The position numbers and the translations under genes were made by a program. Positions 28,113 to 38,053 of a stretch of DNA of 64,000 nt are shown piece by piece. The stretch covers positions 1 to 64,000 of the forward strand of contig JABUFD010000003.1 in the NCBI GenBank assembly GCA_013314735.1. Direction: 5' to 3'. The notes below the pieces were generated by a model. The model worked only from the letters and a program-made list of their open reading frames with translations, was not told the DNA's origin and ran no database searches. Source of the stretch: Anaerolineae bacterium. GTDB taxonomy: Bacteria; Chloroflexota; Anaerolineae; Anaerolineales; Anaerolineaceae. Positions within the stretch are counted from its first letter, which is position 1; the number at the start of each line of letters is the position of its first letter.

Positions 28113-28194
28113 TGCCGAAGGTGGGAATCGAACCCACATTCCCGAGGGAACGCGATTTTGAGTCGCGCGCGTCTGCCAATTCCGCCACTTCGGC
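28113..28194 (-). tRNA. tRNA-Leu (anticodon CAA)
   Basis: 82 bases. Acceptor GCCGAAG/CTTCGGC with discriminator A; D arm GGCGGAATTGGCAGAC; anticodon stem CGCGA/TCGCG around loop CTCAAAA, giving CAA; a long type-II variable arm (TTCCCTCGGGAA); T arm GTGGGTTCGATTCCCAC. CCA is not encoded. It reads UUG codons. Confidence 0.96.
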
Positions 28195-28249
28195 TTGAAT
28201 GCATCCAGTATAATAAAACTTCACAGAAGGGTCAAGGTTTTTCAGGCTT

Positions 28250-29323
28250 ATGCAACTAGGAATTATCGGTTTACCACAATCCGGCAAGACAACCATCTTC
28301 AACGCACTCACCGGCGGGAGCGAACCCACTGGTATGGCATCCGGCCGGATTGAAGTGCACACCGCTGTGGTGGATGTTCCCGATGCCCGTGTGGATACAC
28401 TTTCGGCAATGTTCAACCCCCGCAAAACCATCTATGCCAAAGTGACCTACGCCGATATCGCCGGCCTGGATGGCTCTGCCGGCGAGAAAGGCATCAGCGG
28501 TCAGCTTCTTAACCAACTGACACAAATGGACGGCTTGATCCATGTGGTGCGGGTGTTTGAGAATGACCTGGTCCTGCACCCCAATGACAGTATCAACCCC
28601 ATCCGCGATATTGAAGCCATGGAAGGTGAATTCATCATCAATGACCTGATCTCGGTGGAACGCAAACAGCAGCGCCTGGCGGATGAATTTCGCAAAGGCG
28701 GCGGCCGCGATAAAGCCATCATCAAGCATGAGATCGAATTATTCGACCATTTGCACCAGGCCCTCAGTGAAGAACTTCCCCTGCGCCGCCTCGAATTTAC
28801 CGCGGAAGACCTGCGTATCCTGTCGGGGTTTGGTTTCCTCAGTCTGAAACCGATGCTACTGGTGCTCAACCTACACGAAGGCCAGTCCCCACCCGCCGAT
28901 GCCCAATTGGGTAAATTCCAGCTGCCGTATGTTGCCCTGCAAGGGAAACTGGAAATGGATATCGCCCAACTCCCGCCGGAGGATGCGGCGATGTTCATGG
29001 AAGAATACGGTATCACCGAACCAAGCCTGAACCGGATGATCCGTTACTCCTATGACCTGCTGGGCTTGCAATCGTTCTTCACGGTGGGCGAAGATGAAGT
29101 GCGCGCATGGACGGTACGGCGCGGTGCCACCGCACCGGAAGCTGCCGGTGTGATCCACTCCGATCTGGAAAAGGGTTTCATCCGCGCCGAAACCATCCGC
29201 TATGAGGATCTGGTCAACCTCGGTTCCATGGCCGAAGCCCGTGCTCACGGAAAACTCCGACTGGAGGGTAAGACCTATATTGTCCAGGAAGGGGACATCC
29301 TGCACATTCGCTTTAATCTATAA
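28250..29323 (+). CDS. ychF: YchF-family (Obg-like) ATPase/GTPase
   Basis: 357 residues. P-loop GLPQSGKTTIFNAL at the N-terminus, G3 DIAGL, and the NxxE-type specificity motif (VLNLHE) in place of NKxD, as in YchF proteins, which prefer ATP. A helical insertion (about 125-190) and a C-terminal TGS-like domain (FFTVGEDEVRAW, GVIHSDLEKGFIRAE, VQEGDILHIRF) match. Ribosome-associated; role in stress and translation. The start codon is 56 bp from the divergent tRNA and has a weak ribosome-binding site. Confidence 0.93.
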   Translation: MQLGIIGLPQSGKTTIFNALTGGSEPTGMASGRIEVHTAVVDVPDARVDTLSAMFNPRKTIYAKVTYADIAGLDGSAGEKGISGQLLNQLTQMDGLIHVVRVFENDLVLHPNDSINPIRDIEAMEGEFIINDLISVERKQQRLADEFRKGGGRDKAIIKHEIELFDHLHQALSEELPLRRLEFTAEDLRILSGFGFLSLKPMLLVLNLHEGQSPPADAQLGKFQLPYVALQGKLEMDIAQLPPEDAAMFMEEYGITEPSLNRMIRYSYDLLGLQSFFTVGEDEVRAWTVRRGATAPEAAGVIHSDLEKGFIRAETIRYEDLVNLGSMAEARAHGKLRLEGKTYIVQEGDILHIRFNL

Positions 29324-29333
29324 CCCATTGCCG

Positions 29334-29374
29334 CATCGCTCTTCATTTATCACTGGAAGAGCGATGGGTTTTTA
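29334..29374 (+). terminator. Rho-independent terminator after ychF
   Basis: CATCGCTCTTC (29334-29344) pairs perfectly with GAAGAGCGATG (29356-29366) around an 11-base loop, followed by GGTTTTTA. Confidence 0.88.
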
Positions 29375-29428
29375 TGCAGACGACCGATCGACAGAAGAAG
29401 ACAGTCAATCAAACAAAACAGGAATCCT

Positions 29429-30304
29429 ATGAACCCCAGGCAATTTTATTTTGACTTCACATTGATGGCGAAAACAACAGCACCCGCCACATTCTTTGAA
29501 CGTGGCGTACCGCTGGAAGATTTTTGGAATAATGAATATATCTCGAAGCAGATGCTGCAGGCCCATCTTGACCCCAACACAGATGCTGCCAGCCGTAAGC
29601 CAGAAACCATCCGCCGCAGCGTAGACTGGATCATTGATCAGGCGAAATTACGGCCTGAACACAACCTGCTCGATCTTGGCTGCGGCCCGGGACTGTATTG
29701 CACCGAATTCGCCCGGCGGGGGTATAAGCGCATCACCGGAATTGACTTCTCACGCCGGTCAATTGAATACGCGCGCGAACAAGCCGCAAATAACAACTTA
29801 CCAATCGAGTACATTCATCAGAATTATCTGGACATGGAATACGATAACCAGTTTGATGTTGCCATGATGATTTACTGCGATTTCGGCGTATTCTCCGATG
29901 TGGAAAGGGACAAGGTCCTGAAAAAAGTCCACCGCGCATTGAAACCGGGCGGCCTGTTCATCTTTGATGTATGCACCCAACACAATGCAGAATTTGTTCG
30001 TGAATTTAAGGACTGGACCATTTACCCTGAGCGTGGTTTCTTCAGCGCAGGCCCGCACATGGAGCTCCAGAACAATGTACATTATCCTGAGCACAACCTG
30101 GTTCTGGATCAATATGTGATCCTGGACCAATACGGCAACACGACAATCTACAATCTGTGGGAGCGGTACTACTCGGTGAAAGGCCTGGTAGATCTCCTGC
30201 GGCCATACGGTTTCCAGGGGGTTAAATTGGCGGGTGACCTGACCGGCAAAGAATACACCGAAACATCGCCGTTTATTGCGGCAATTGTCAAAACACTCAA
30301 ATAG
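29429..30304 (+). CDS. Class I SAM-dependent methyltransferase
   Basis: 291 residues. A helical N-terminal cap leads to a Rossmann core: LLDLGCGPGLYCTEFARRGY (motif I, near 90), ITGIDFSRRSIEYAR, FDVAMMIYCDFGVFSD and ALKPGGLFIFDV. The C-terminal half is mostly beta, ending TSPFIAAIVKTL. Small-molecule methyltransferase of unknown acceptor. AGGAA precedes the ATG. It ends 41 bp before xpt, so co-transcription is possible. Confidence 0.8.
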   Translation: MNPRQFYFDFTLMAKTTAPATFFERGVPLEDFWNNEYISKQMLQAHLDPNTDAASRKPETIRRSVDWIIDQAKLRPEHNLLDLGCGPGLYCTEFARRGYKRITGIDFSRRSIEYAREQAANNNLPIEYIHQNYLDMEYDNQFDVAMMIYCDFGVFSDVERDKVLKKVHRALKPGGLFIFDVCTQHNAEFVREFKDWTIYPERGFFSAGPHMELQNNVHYPEHNLVLDQYVILDQYGNTTIYNLWERYYSVKGLVDLLRPYGFQGVKLAGDLTGKEYTETSPFIAAIVKTLK

Positions 30305-30345
30305 ATGGTTGATTGATTTATGATTGGTACAAGGAGATTAGAAGT

Positions 30346-30918
30346 ATGGACATGTTGAAGCGGAAAATCCTCGAATCAGGCCGATACTTGGGCAACGGCA
30401 TTCTCAAAGTGGACGGGTTCATCAACCACCAGGTCGACCCGCAGTTAATGGATGCCTGCGGTGCAGAATTCGCGCGGCGCTTTCGGAATTGTGGCGCGAC
30501 CAGAATCTTAACCGCGGAAATTTCCGGGATCGCCCCCGCCTTGATGACTGGCAAGCACATGAACCTGCCGGTGGTGTATGCCCGCAAACACAAACCGGTC
30601 ACCATGCCGGATGATGTTTTCCTGACACTGGCACCCTCACACACCAAGGGCCGCACCGTGGAATTAATTGTGTCACCCGAATACCTGCGCGCCGGCGAAC
30701 ATATCCTGATCATCGACGACTTTCTTGCCTCCGGCGCAACCATCGCTGGTTTGGTGCGGTTGGTGGAAGTGGCCGGGGCAACCCTGGCCGGCATCGGTGC
30801 CCTGGTTGAAAAAAGCTTCGAGGGTGGCCGCGAAATGCTTTCAACCCCCGGGCTGCAGATCGAGTCACTCGCCTGCATTACCCGCATGGATGAAAGCGGC
30901 ATCCATTTTGATGATTGA
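30346..30918 (+). CDS. xpt: Xanthine phosphoribosyltransferase
   Basis: 190 residues from ATG 30346 (AAGGAG nine bases upstream); the longer TTG start at 30313 lacks family sequence. The N-terminus DMLKRKILESGRYLGNGILKVDGFINHQVDP (shown as ILKVDGFINHQVDP) is characteristic of Xpt. PRPP-binding motif ILIIDDFLASGATI near 123; purine-pocket segment ARKHKPVTM. It salvages xanthine to XMP, the substrate of GuaA, whose gene follows after 9 bp. Confidence 0.93.
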   Translation: MDMLKRKILESGRYLGNGILKVDGFINHQVDPQLMDACGAEFARRFRNCGATRILTAEISGIAPALMTGKHMNLPVVYARKHKPVTMPDDVFLTLAPSHTKGRTVELIVSPEYLRAGEHILIIDDFLASGATIAGLVRLVEVAGATLAGIGALVEKSFEGGREMLSTPGLQIESLACITRMDESGIHFDD

Positions 30919-30927
30919 GGCTGGTGC

Positions 30928-32475
30928 ATGAAAAACACGATCGCTGTTCTTGATTACGGTTCTCAGTATTCCCAGATCATCGCCCGGCGGGTGCGCGAGG
31001 CTCAGGTGTATTGTGAATTGTTCCCCTGGAACGCCACCTCTGAAACTGTGATGGCACTCGAACCGCGCGGCTTTATCCTTTCCGGCGGCCCCAATTCGGT
31101 ATATGCCCCCGGTGCGCCGACCCTCCCTGAGTACATTCTGCAAAGCGGCCTGCCGGTGCTGGGCATTTGCTACGGCATGCAGCTGCTGACCACGCATTTC
31201 GGCGGCGTGGTTGCACGCGGCACTGAGCGTGAATATGGGTATGCTGAGGTGGAAATTGACACCGCCAACCCGCTTTTTCCCGCCGGCCGCCAGAAGGTAT
31301 GGATGTCCCACGGTGACCGCATTGAAGTGCTCCCGGATGATTTTACCGTTTTGGGCCATACGGCCAACAGCCCGTATGCTTTCATGGCACACCGGCATGC
31401 ACCGTATTACGGTGTTCAGTTCCATCCTGAAGTCAACCATACCGAAAACGGGCGTGCCTTTCTGGAAGCTTTTGTAAGACAGGTGTGCGGCACCGAGCCT
31501 GACTGGACCCCGCAGTCGATCATCGAAGCCTCGATTGAGAACATTCGCCGCCAGGTGGGCAGCCGTCGTGTCCTGTCAGCTGTCAGCGGCGGGGTCGATT
31601 CGTCGGTTGCCACCGCGCTGGTACACCGCGCCATCGGTGACCAGTTGACTGCGATCTTCGTTGACAACGGCCTGCTGCGGCTCAACGAGCGTGAACTGGT
31701 GGAACAGGCCTTCCGAAAGAACATGGGCGTTGATCTGCACGTGGAAGATGCCGAGGAGGCCTTCCTGACCGTGCTGCGTGGGGTGACCGAACCGGAACAA
31801 AAACGGCGCATCATCGGCGAAACCTTCATCCGCATTTTTGAAATTCGTGCGCGTGAACTCGGCAAACCAGATTTTTTGGTTCAGGGCACCATTTACCCGG
31901 ACGTGGTTGAGTCAGCTGCGCCGGACCGCCAGCAGGCGGCACGCATTAAAAGCCATCATAATGTTGGCGGTCTGCCAGAGGATATGAAGTTCGAACTGGT
32001 GGAACCGCTGCGTTACCTGTTCAAAGACGAGGTGCGCGCTGTGGGTGAAGCCCTCGGCCTGCCATCCGAACTGGTGTGGCGCCAGCCCTTCCCCGGCCCG
32101 GGGTTGGGTGTGCGCTGCCTGGGTGAGTTGAGCAAAGCGCGCCTCGATACCCTGCGCGCCGCAGACGCGATCTTTACCGGCGAGTTGGAAAGCAGCGGCT
32201 TGATGAAAACCAGGGAACGCAGCGGCAGCGCGCAAGCCTTCGCTGTACTGCTGCCGGTTCGCACTGTGGGCGTGATGGGCGATGAACGCACCTACGATGA
32301 GGTGATCGCGCTGCGCGCGGTGGAAACAGATGACTTTATGACCGCTGATTGGACCCAATTGCCGCACGATTTCCTGGCACGGGTTGCCAACCGCATTGTT
32401 AACGAGGTGCAGGGCGTCAACCGGGTGGTGTATGATATCACCAGCAAACCCCCGGGAACCATTGAGTGGGAATGA
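30928..32475 (+). CDS. guaA: GMP synthase (glutamine-hydrolysing)
   Basis: 515 residues. N-terminal class I glutamine amidotransferase: nucleophile Cys in GICYGMQLL, His/Glu in [16 protein letters not shown]-pyrophosphatase domain with the P-loop [11 protein letters not shown] (near 218), then the dimerisation domain ending [18 protein letters not shown]. It converts XMP to GMP. Together with xpt it forms a salvage operon. No purine riboswitch-like fold is visible in the short leader. Confidence 0.97.
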   Translation: MKNTIAVLDYGSQYSQIIARRVREAQVYCELFPWNATSETVMALEPRGFILSGGPNSVYAPGAPTLPEYILQSGLPVLGICYGMQLLTTHFGGVVARGTEREYGYAEVEIDTANPLFPAGRQKVWMSHGDRIEVLPDDFTVLGHTANSPYAFMAHRHAPYYGVQFHPEVNHTENGRAFLEAFVRQVCGTEPDWTPQSIIEASIENIRRQVGSRRVLSAVSGGVDSSVATALVHRAIGDQLTAIFVDNGLLRLNERELVEQAFRKNMGVDLHVEDAEEAFLTVLRGVTEPEQKRRIIGETFIRIFEIRARELGKPDFLVQGTIYPDVVESAAPDRQQAARIKSHHNVGGLPEDMKFELVEPLRYLFKDEVRAVGEALGLPSELVWRQPFPGPGLGVRCLGELSKARLDTLRAADAIFTGELESSGLMKTRERSGSAQAFAVLLPVRTVGVMGDERTYDEVIALRAVETDDFMTADWTQLPHDFLARVANRIVNEVQGVNRVVYDITSKPPGTIEWE

Positions 32476-32556
32476 TCACCCGTGCCAAACTGATATGGGT
32501 TAGCCTCCATTAACATCAAATGCTTCACCTGCAAAATATGGTACAGTAAACACAAT

Positions 32557-34422
32557 ATGGTCAAGATCAATCCTGTGACGGCAAAAGTCCGCACGCAATT
32601 GGAAGATGAACTCCCGATCGGTGATTTTAAACCGCGAACCGAGATGATGCAGCGCGCGTTTGATTGGGGCAGGGAACTGCATAAAGGCCAGATCCGCCTG
32701 AGTGGAGAACCATATTTTGAATGCCACTGCGGCTGGGTCGCCTCGCTGGTTGATCACCTGATCGGAAACGAGGCGTGGACAATTGCCGCCCTGTTGCACG
32801 ATGCGATTGAAGACCAGGATGTTACCCTGGAAGATATTCACCGCAAATTTCCAGGCCCCCTGGGCGAAGAAGTGGGAACCATCGTGGATGGCACCACCAA
32901 GCTGATCACCTCACGCGGTGGACGTTCCAAGGAAATTGAAACCCTGCGAAAAATTGCCACCTTCCGAAATCCGGCGGTGTTCCTGATCAAGCTGGCAGAT
33001 CGCACCCATAATATGCTGACACTCAACTTCATGCCGCGCAGCAAGCAAATACCCAAAGCCGAAGAAGCCATCCGCGCTTATGGGCGGCTGGCGGGTATTT
33101 TAAATTGCTACCGCTGGCGCTGCTGGCTGGAGGATATGGCTTTTCCCTATTACCAGCCCGAAACCTACGAATATGTCCGCAGCAAAATTGATGCTGATCC
33201 ACGCCTTTCTCCTGGATTCATCAACCCGCTGATGGAAAAATTAGCCGGCGTGATGGAAAAAGAGGGGTTGTCCGGCGAGGTATCCGTGGTGGTGAACGGC
33301 TACTGGCGTTCCTGGCTCAAGCTGAAAGAAATGGCGCGCAACCGCCTCACTTCACTTGACACCTTCGCCAATGTCGATGACCTGGTCAGTTTCCGCCTGG
33401 TTGCTGACAGCAGTGATGACCGCGAATGTTACCGCTTACTGGCCGGCGTCAACCGTTTTCTTGGTTCCTATCTCGATCAGACAGGCTTCAATGACTACAT
33501 CGCCATTCCGCAGAACGGTTACCAGGCACTGCAAGTGACCGGTTGGTTTGAAAATTTCGGTGCCATTGAGGTGGCGATTGCCTCCCGTGAGATGGAAGGG
33601 GAAAACATGTGGGGCGTGGTGTACAACCTCCAGCATAACCGCCCCATCAGCCAATACCAGCCGGTTACCATCCTCACCCCCACCGGGGGATTGCGCTTTG
33701 TCGAAGAAGGCGCCACTGTATTGGATGCAGTCGCTTCCATCCAGCAGGATTTTTTCCTCGACAAAGTCACCAATGTGGAAGTCAATGGAAACCTGGCACA
33801 CCTCTCTGACCGGGTACATCCCGGCGATGTGATCGAAGTCATCACCGGTGACCAGCGCATGGTGCCCAGTGAGAACTGGCTTTCCTTTGCATCCCGGTCC
33901 ACCATTCCGCTCCTGCGATCGGTACTGGTCAACCAGGAGCTGAAACGTGAAGCCGATGCCGGCCGCAAGATCATCCGTTCGATCATCATTGAACACGGCA
34001 TCACCGACCTGGAAGATGTGCAGGCGCTGGAGCCGGAGAAAATGGACCGCCTGCTGGGTTTACTGGCCAGCCCCAACCTGGAAGACCTGTATGCTGCTGT
34101 TGGTGGTGGCGCAATCGGCCTGACGGAACTGACCGAAAAGCTGGAGAAAGTCGCCATCACCCGCAAGGAATTGGGCTGGAGCACCATTTTCCTGGAAGGT
34201 CCACCGCATGCCAATCAGCCAGGTGTGATGGCACACCTCGCCGGCCTGATCTGGCAGGCAAATGCCAATATTCTGCGGGTGGTTAACAATACCTACCCCA
34301 ACCGCGGCTACGAAATCCGCATTGTAACTGTGAAACTCTCGTCAGAGCAAAAAGAAATTGTCTGGGATGCGCTCCACCAGTTGAAAGACGAATTGGGCCT
34401 GCATGTTGTCGATGTAATATAA
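32557..34422 (+). CDS. RelA/SpoT homologue with intact HD hydrolase and degenerate synthetase motifs
   Basis: 621 residues, shorter than typical Rel/SpoT (about 720). The HD domain keeps His57, His81-Asp82 and Asp148 (LLHDAIED, KLADRTHNM), which align at a constant +4 offset with the metal ligands of Rel from Streptococcus, so (p)ppGpp hydrolysis is predicted. In the synthetase region the GRPKHxYSI stretch is replaced by GYWRSWLKL, GYxSLH reads GYQALQ and EVQIRT reads EVAIAS. A TGS domain (ILTPTGGLRFVEEGATVLDA, about 370-430) and a C-terminal ACT domain follow. It is probably hydrolase-biased or synthetase-dead. It lies 81 bp after guaA, which makes GMP. Confidence 0.85.
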   Translation: MVKINPVTAKVRTQLEDELPIGDFKPRTEMMQRAFDWGRELHKGQIRLSGEPYFECHCGWVASLVDHLIGNEAWTIAALLHDAIEDQDVTLEDIHRKFPGPLGEEVGTIVDGTTKLITSRGGRSKEIETLRKIATFRNPAVFLIKLADRTHNMLTLNFMPRSKQIPKAEEAIRAYGRLAGILNCYRWRCWLEDMAFPYYQPETYEYVRSKIDADPRLSPGFINPLMEKLAGVMEKEGLSGEVSVVVNGYWRSWLKLKEMARNRLTSLDTFANVDDLVSFRLVADSSDDRECYRLLAGVNRFLGSYLDQTGFNDYIAIPQNGYQALQVTGWFENFGAIEVAIASREMEGENMWGVVYNLQHNRPISQYQPVTILTPTGGLRFVEEGATVLDAVASIQQDFFLDKVTNVEVNGNLAHLSDRVHPGDVIEVITGDQRMVPSENWLSFASRSTIPLLRSVLVNQELKREADAGRKIIRSIIIEHGITDLEDVQALEPEKMDRLLGLLASPNLEDLYAAVGGGAIGLTELTEKLEKVAITRKELGWSTIFLEGPPHANQPGVMAHLAGLIWQANANILRVVNNTYPNRGYEIRIVTVKLSSEQKEIVWDALHQLKDELGLHVVDVI

Positions 34423-34437
34423 CAACTCGTTCCGCGT

Positions 34438-35226
34438 TCAGGCAGAAGATGAGTTTTTCAGCTGCGTAAACAATTCCTGGTAAATGCCTGGGGTGCTGGC
34501 GATGATGTTACAGGGCGGTTGCAGCATGCCGCCTTGCGAACCATCCATCCGGGTCACAATTCCCCCCGCCTCACGCACGATCAATATCCCGGCACCGATA
34601 TCCCAGGGTTTGACCAGCAATTCCCAATAGGCATCCATGCGACCCGCAGCCACGTACGCCTGGTTGAGGGCGGAGGATCCCATTCGCCGCAGGGATTGTG
34701 CCCTGGCATTGATGCGTTCAGATAGCTGGTTGTTTACACCGACATATTCCCATTCGTTGTGCGAAAAACCGGTTACTACCAGGGCACGCTTGAGTTGGCT
34801 GATATCGCTGACATGGATCGGCTGATCGTTGAGATACGCACCCCTGCCACGCTCCGCCGCAAAACACTCATCCGCAATTGGATCATACACCACCCCCAAA
34901 CGGCATCCTTCCCCATCCGAATAACCAAGGGATACACAGAAGTACGGCAAACCGTGGGCGAAATTGGTGGTACCATCCACCGGGTCAATATACCAGGTGT
35001 CATCCTCGCTACCGGCATGGTTTCCCCCTTCCTCACCAACAATCGTGTGTTCAGGGAAATCTCCGCGGATTTGGGCAATCAAAAACGCTTCCGCCTTGCG
35101 ATCAAATTCGGTCACAAGGTCATTGTCCGTCTTAAATCCGATTGTGTGCCGTGCGCCATAACCCGCACGCAGGATCTGTCCTGCCTGCCGCGCCCACAGG
35201 ATGCATTGTGCCAGGGTTGGTTCCAT
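34438..35226 (-). CDS. Inositol monophosphatase family protein
   Basis: 262 residues. Metal-binding motifs VGEEGGNHAG (Glu), WYIDPVDGTTNFAHGLP (DPxDGTxNF) and KPWDIGAGILIVREAGG (WDxxAG). Family members hydrolyse inositol-1-phosphate, histidinol phosphate, fructose-1,6-bisphosphate or NADP-type substrates; which one applies here is unknown. A TATAAT-like minus-strand element lies at 35284-35289. It is convergent with the RSH gene, 15 bp apart, with no clear terminator between. Confidence 0.9.
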   Translation of the reverse strand: MEPTLAQCILWARQAGQILRAGYGARHTIGFKTDNDLVTEFDRKAEAFLIAQIRGDFPEHTIVGEEGGNHAGSEDDTWYIDPVDGTTNFAHGLPYFCVSLGYSDGEGCRLGVVYDPIADECFAAERGRGAYLNDQPIHVSDISQLKRALVVTGFSHNEWEYVGVNNQLSERINARAQSLRRMGSSALNQAYVAAGRMDAYWELLVKPWDIGAGILIVREAGGIVTRMDGSQGGMLQPPCNIIASTPGIYQELFTQLKNSSSA

Positions 35227-35321
35227 TGTTACACTCCAGAATTCAATATTCAGGCTACCATGCTGTTAGTGCAGCCAGCCTGAATTATACTGCCAAACCA
35301 TACGTGCAGCCGATAGCCGGG

Positions 35322-35945
35322 TTATTCCTGATCCTGGTCTTCCTGCCCGCCACGGGCGGCTGCCAGTTCCGCTTCCACTACATCCCGTTCCCGGATTTCC
35401 GACTGGAGCAGGGCTTCAAATTGTGAACGCTGTTCTTCAGGCAGGGAGCTGAGCAGGCGCCGCATGCGTGAGATTAATTCTGTTTTATGGGTCAGTTTTT
35501 CCTGCAGCCGCTCCACATGGCGTGCCCTGAATTCTTCATCCTCCAGCGGTGGTACGGATTTCTTACCGGCGCTGAGGATTTCATCCACCGAAAGCAGCAG
35601 GTCATTCACATCATACGGTTTCTTCAGGTAACGATCCGCCCCTAATTTCTGGGCGAATTCATAATCTTCCAACTGCGTATAGGTGGCGGAAAGAAAAATC
35701 ACCGGAACATCCCGTAAATTGGGTAACCGCCGAATCTGGTGAACCAGTGAAAAGCCATCCACTTGCGGCATGAGGATATCAGTGATGATCAGCGCGGGTT
35801 TCACAGTTGCCAGCAAGCGCAGCGCGTCTGCGCCGTTGGAAGCCGTCACCACCTCATACCCTTTGAATTTCAGGGTGATCTCCAGCATTTCACGCACATG
35901 GCGTAAATCTTCAACAATCAATATGGGATCAATACTTTTATCCAT
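35322..35945 (-). CDS. Stand-alone response regulator with coiled-coil tail
   Basis: 207 residues. A receiver domain (about 6-125) has acidic pocket IVEDL, phosphoacceptor Asp56 (IITDILMPQVDG) and the conserved KKPYD lysine. Residues 130-200 form a charged helical coiled coil ending in a Gln/Asp/Glu tail; there is no DNA-binding domain. Output is probably by protein contact. No histidine kinase gene is adjacent. Confidence 0.85.
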   Translation of the reverse strand: MDKSIDPILIVEDLRHVREMLEITLKFKGYEVVTASNGADALRLLATVKPALIITDILMPQVDGFSLVHQIRRLPNLRDVPVIFLSATYTQLEDYEFAQKLGADRYLKKPYDVNDLLLSVDEILSAGKKSVPPLEDEEFRARHVERLQEKLTHKTELISRMRRLLSSLPEEQRSQFEALLQSEIRERDVVEAELAAARGGQEDQDQE

Positions 35946-36020
35946 CGCTGTTTTCCTGTCATGGAACCCTGTCGATCAAGACCCCCAATTCGAGTATACC
36001 CGAAAAAAGACAGAACAAGC

Positions 36021-36659
36021 TTACAATTCGCCATTTACTTCCTGTGACAGCCTTTCAAAATAGTCAGCCATGGCACTGTGGCGCTGCCACGCCAACGCCT
36101 GACCGGTGGGGGTTAACAGTCGCTGATGGATGCGGCGCAACTTGAACAGGTATTCATGATAAGCGGAATGCACCTCACCGGGGGCGTGGTTGCCATCCGC
36201 CAGAAATTGTGCTGAAGGCACCGCATAAAACGGGTTACCCTGAAGCGCCGCATAAGCAATCGCCCGCGCCACGCCCACCGCGCCAATCGAATCCAGTTTA
36301 TCGGCATCAAACAATACTTTTGCCTCCAGCATGGCCGGTGATTCCGTTTCATCACGGTAACGGTGGGCGCGGATACAATGCGATACCGCGGCAATCCGTT
36401 CTGGCAGCCAACCAATTTCCGCCAGCCAAGTATCGGCGAAATCGGCAGAATGCCGGTGATGATTTTCCCGCCGCTCGCTATCTTCATCCGCCCCGGCGAC
36501 ATCATGCAGCAAGGCCGCAGTCAGGAGGATTTCCATTTCCGCCCCTTCCGCCCTGCCGATGTGGTCACACAGGCGGTACACGCGTTCAATATGCGAAAAG
36601 CCATGTACCGGGTCAGAGCCATCATACAGGTGCTTCACAGAACTCAGTGACAGGATCAT
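36021..36659 (-). CDS. HD-domain phosphohydrolase
   Basis: 212 residues from ATG 36659, with GGAGG four bases upstream; the longer frame to 36758 adds 33 residues without family similarity. HD motifs: PVHGFSHIERVYRLC (first His), AALLHDVAGAD (HD), HHRHSADFAD and LFDADKLDSIGAVGVARA (final Asp). It resembles the YedJ-type HD phosphohydrolases; the substrate is unknown. The bases between it and gdhA hold no obvious regulatory site. Confidence 0.8.
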   Translation of the reverse strand: MILSLSSVKHLYDGSDPVHGFSHIERVYRLCDHIGRAEGAEMEILLTAALLHDVAGADEDSERRENHHRHSADFADTWLAEIGWLPERIAAVSHCIRAHRYRDETESPAMLEAKVLFDADKLDSIGAVGVARAIAYAALQGNPFYAVPSAQFLADGNHAPGEVHSAYHEYLFKLRRIHQRLLTPTGQALAWQRHSAMADYFERLSQEVNGEL

Positions 36660-36766
36660 ACTACCTCCATTACTGCCCGGGATTTTCCAGCCAGTATAAC
36701 AGGAAACGCGCCTCCCAAACAACAATAGTTCGGAAGGCGCAGGTTGCTGATGACACAAAACAGGGG

Positions 36767-38053
36767 TTAAATCCAGCCGCGCAGCTCCATTGCTTTGGTC
36801 ACCCGGCTGATCGCCACCATATAGGCGGCATCGCGCATGGAAACATCTTCATTCTGCGCCATTTCATACACGGCGGCAAACGCATCGGTCATGCGTTTGT
36901 CGAGGCGTTCCAGCACCTCTTCGCGCGTCCAGTAGAAATTCATATCATTTTGTACGCTCTCAAAGTACGAAACCGTCACCCCACCCGAATTGCACAGGAA
37001 GTCTGGAATCACAAAAATACCGCGTCCGCGCAAAATTTCATCGGCTTCAGGTGTTGTGGGACCGTTGGCGCCTTCCGCCACGATTTTTACGCTGTGGGAG
37101 ATGTGCTGCACGGTATCCGCATTGATCTGTCCTTCCAGGGCGGCCGGGATCAGCACATCCACATCCTTGCTGATCCAGGCGCCAGCATCTTCGATCTGGT
37201 AGCCTTCGGCGATAGCCGCGGCTTTATCGATGGAACCATACTGGTCCGTGATGCGAATCAGGTAGTGGGGATCAATCCCATCCTCCTTGCTCACAGTATA
37301 CGCCTTCTGATCGGTGCGGTCCCAATACGATACACACACCACCTTGCCGCCGATAATTTCGGTGAACCCGATTGCGGCATACTGCGCCACATTGCCAAAC
37401 CCCTGCACCGCCGCGCGCGCCTGGCTGCCATCCAGCTTGAGCCGCTTCAGTGCTTCACGCACGTTATAGGTAACGCCAAAACCGGTCGCCTCGGTGCGCC
37501 CCAATGACCCGCCGCCGCCCACTGGTTTGCCGGTGATTACGCCGGGGGTATACTGCCCGGATAGTTTCGAGTATTCATCCATCATCCAACCCATCATTTG
37601 GGGGGTGGTTCCCACATCAGGTGCGGGGACATCCTGGCGGGGACCGATGTTTTTCCAGATCTGCTGGATATAACCGCGCACCAGGCGTTCTTTTTCACCG
37701 TTGGAAAGCGTGGCTGGGTCAATGATCACGCCGCCTTTGCCGCCGCCGAGGGGAATATCCACCACAGCGCATTTCCACGTCATCCAGGTTGCCAGGGCAC
37801 GCACAGTATCAATGGTTTCCGAGGGGTGGAAGCGGATACCGCCCTTACTGGGGCCGCGCGCATCGTTATGCTGTACACGGAAACCTTCGAACACCCGGAT
37901 GGTGCCATTGTCCATGCGCACCGGAATGCGGAAATGGTATTCCCGCAGCGGCCAGCGTAAAATTTCCGCCACCTGCGGGTCGAGGTTCAGCAGTTTTGCC
38001 ACATGGTCAAATTGCTGCTGAGCCATCTCAAAAGCGTTGGTCTGTTCTGACAT
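36767..38053 (-). CDS. gdhA: Glutamate dehydrogenase (Glu/Leu/Phe/Val family)
   Basis: 428 residues from ATG 38053, with TAGGAG six bases upstream; an upstream extension to 38140 is unlikely. Catalytic segment GPSKGGIRFHP and PLGGGKGGVIIDP with the active-site Lys; PAPDVGTTPQMMGWMMDEY; Rossmann motif AAVQGFGNVAQYAA; NGPTTPEAD. Length and motifs fit the hexameric Glu dehydrogenase group, linking 2-oxoglutarate and ammonia to glutamate. A leader of about 135 nt follows the predicted promoter. Confidence 0.93.
   Translation of the reverse strand: MSEQTNAFEMAQQQFDHVAKLLNLDPQVAEILRWPLREYHFRIPVRMDNGTIRVFEGFRVQHNDARGPSKGGIRFHPSETIDTVRALATWMTWKCAVVDIPLGGGKGGVIIDPATLSNGEKERLVRGYIQQIWKNIGPRQDVPAPDVGTTPQMMGWMMDEYSKLSGQYTPGVITGKPVGGGGSLGRTEATGFGVTYNVREALKRLKLDGSQARAAVQGFGNVAQYAAIGFTEIIGGKVVCVSYWDRTDQKAYTVSKEDGIDPHYLIRITDQYGSIDKAAAIAEGYQIEDAGAWISKDVDVLIPAALEGQINADTVQHISHSVKIVAEGANGPTTPEADEILRGRGIFVIPDFLCNSGGVTVSYFESVQNDMNFYWTREEVLERLDKRMTDAFAAVYEMAQNEDVSMRDAAYMVAISRVTKAMELRGWI

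Noticed and set aside
30305-30345. Purine riboswitch ahead of xpt-guaA
   Set aside because: Only about 40 bases separate the previous stop from the xpt ATG, too few for the aptamer, and no conserved purine-aptamer pattern was seen.
36209-37507. 432-residue open frame opposite the HD hydrolase and gdhA
   Set aside because: Low-complexity His/Pro/Arg composition typical of a shadow frame; both real genes carry clear signatures.
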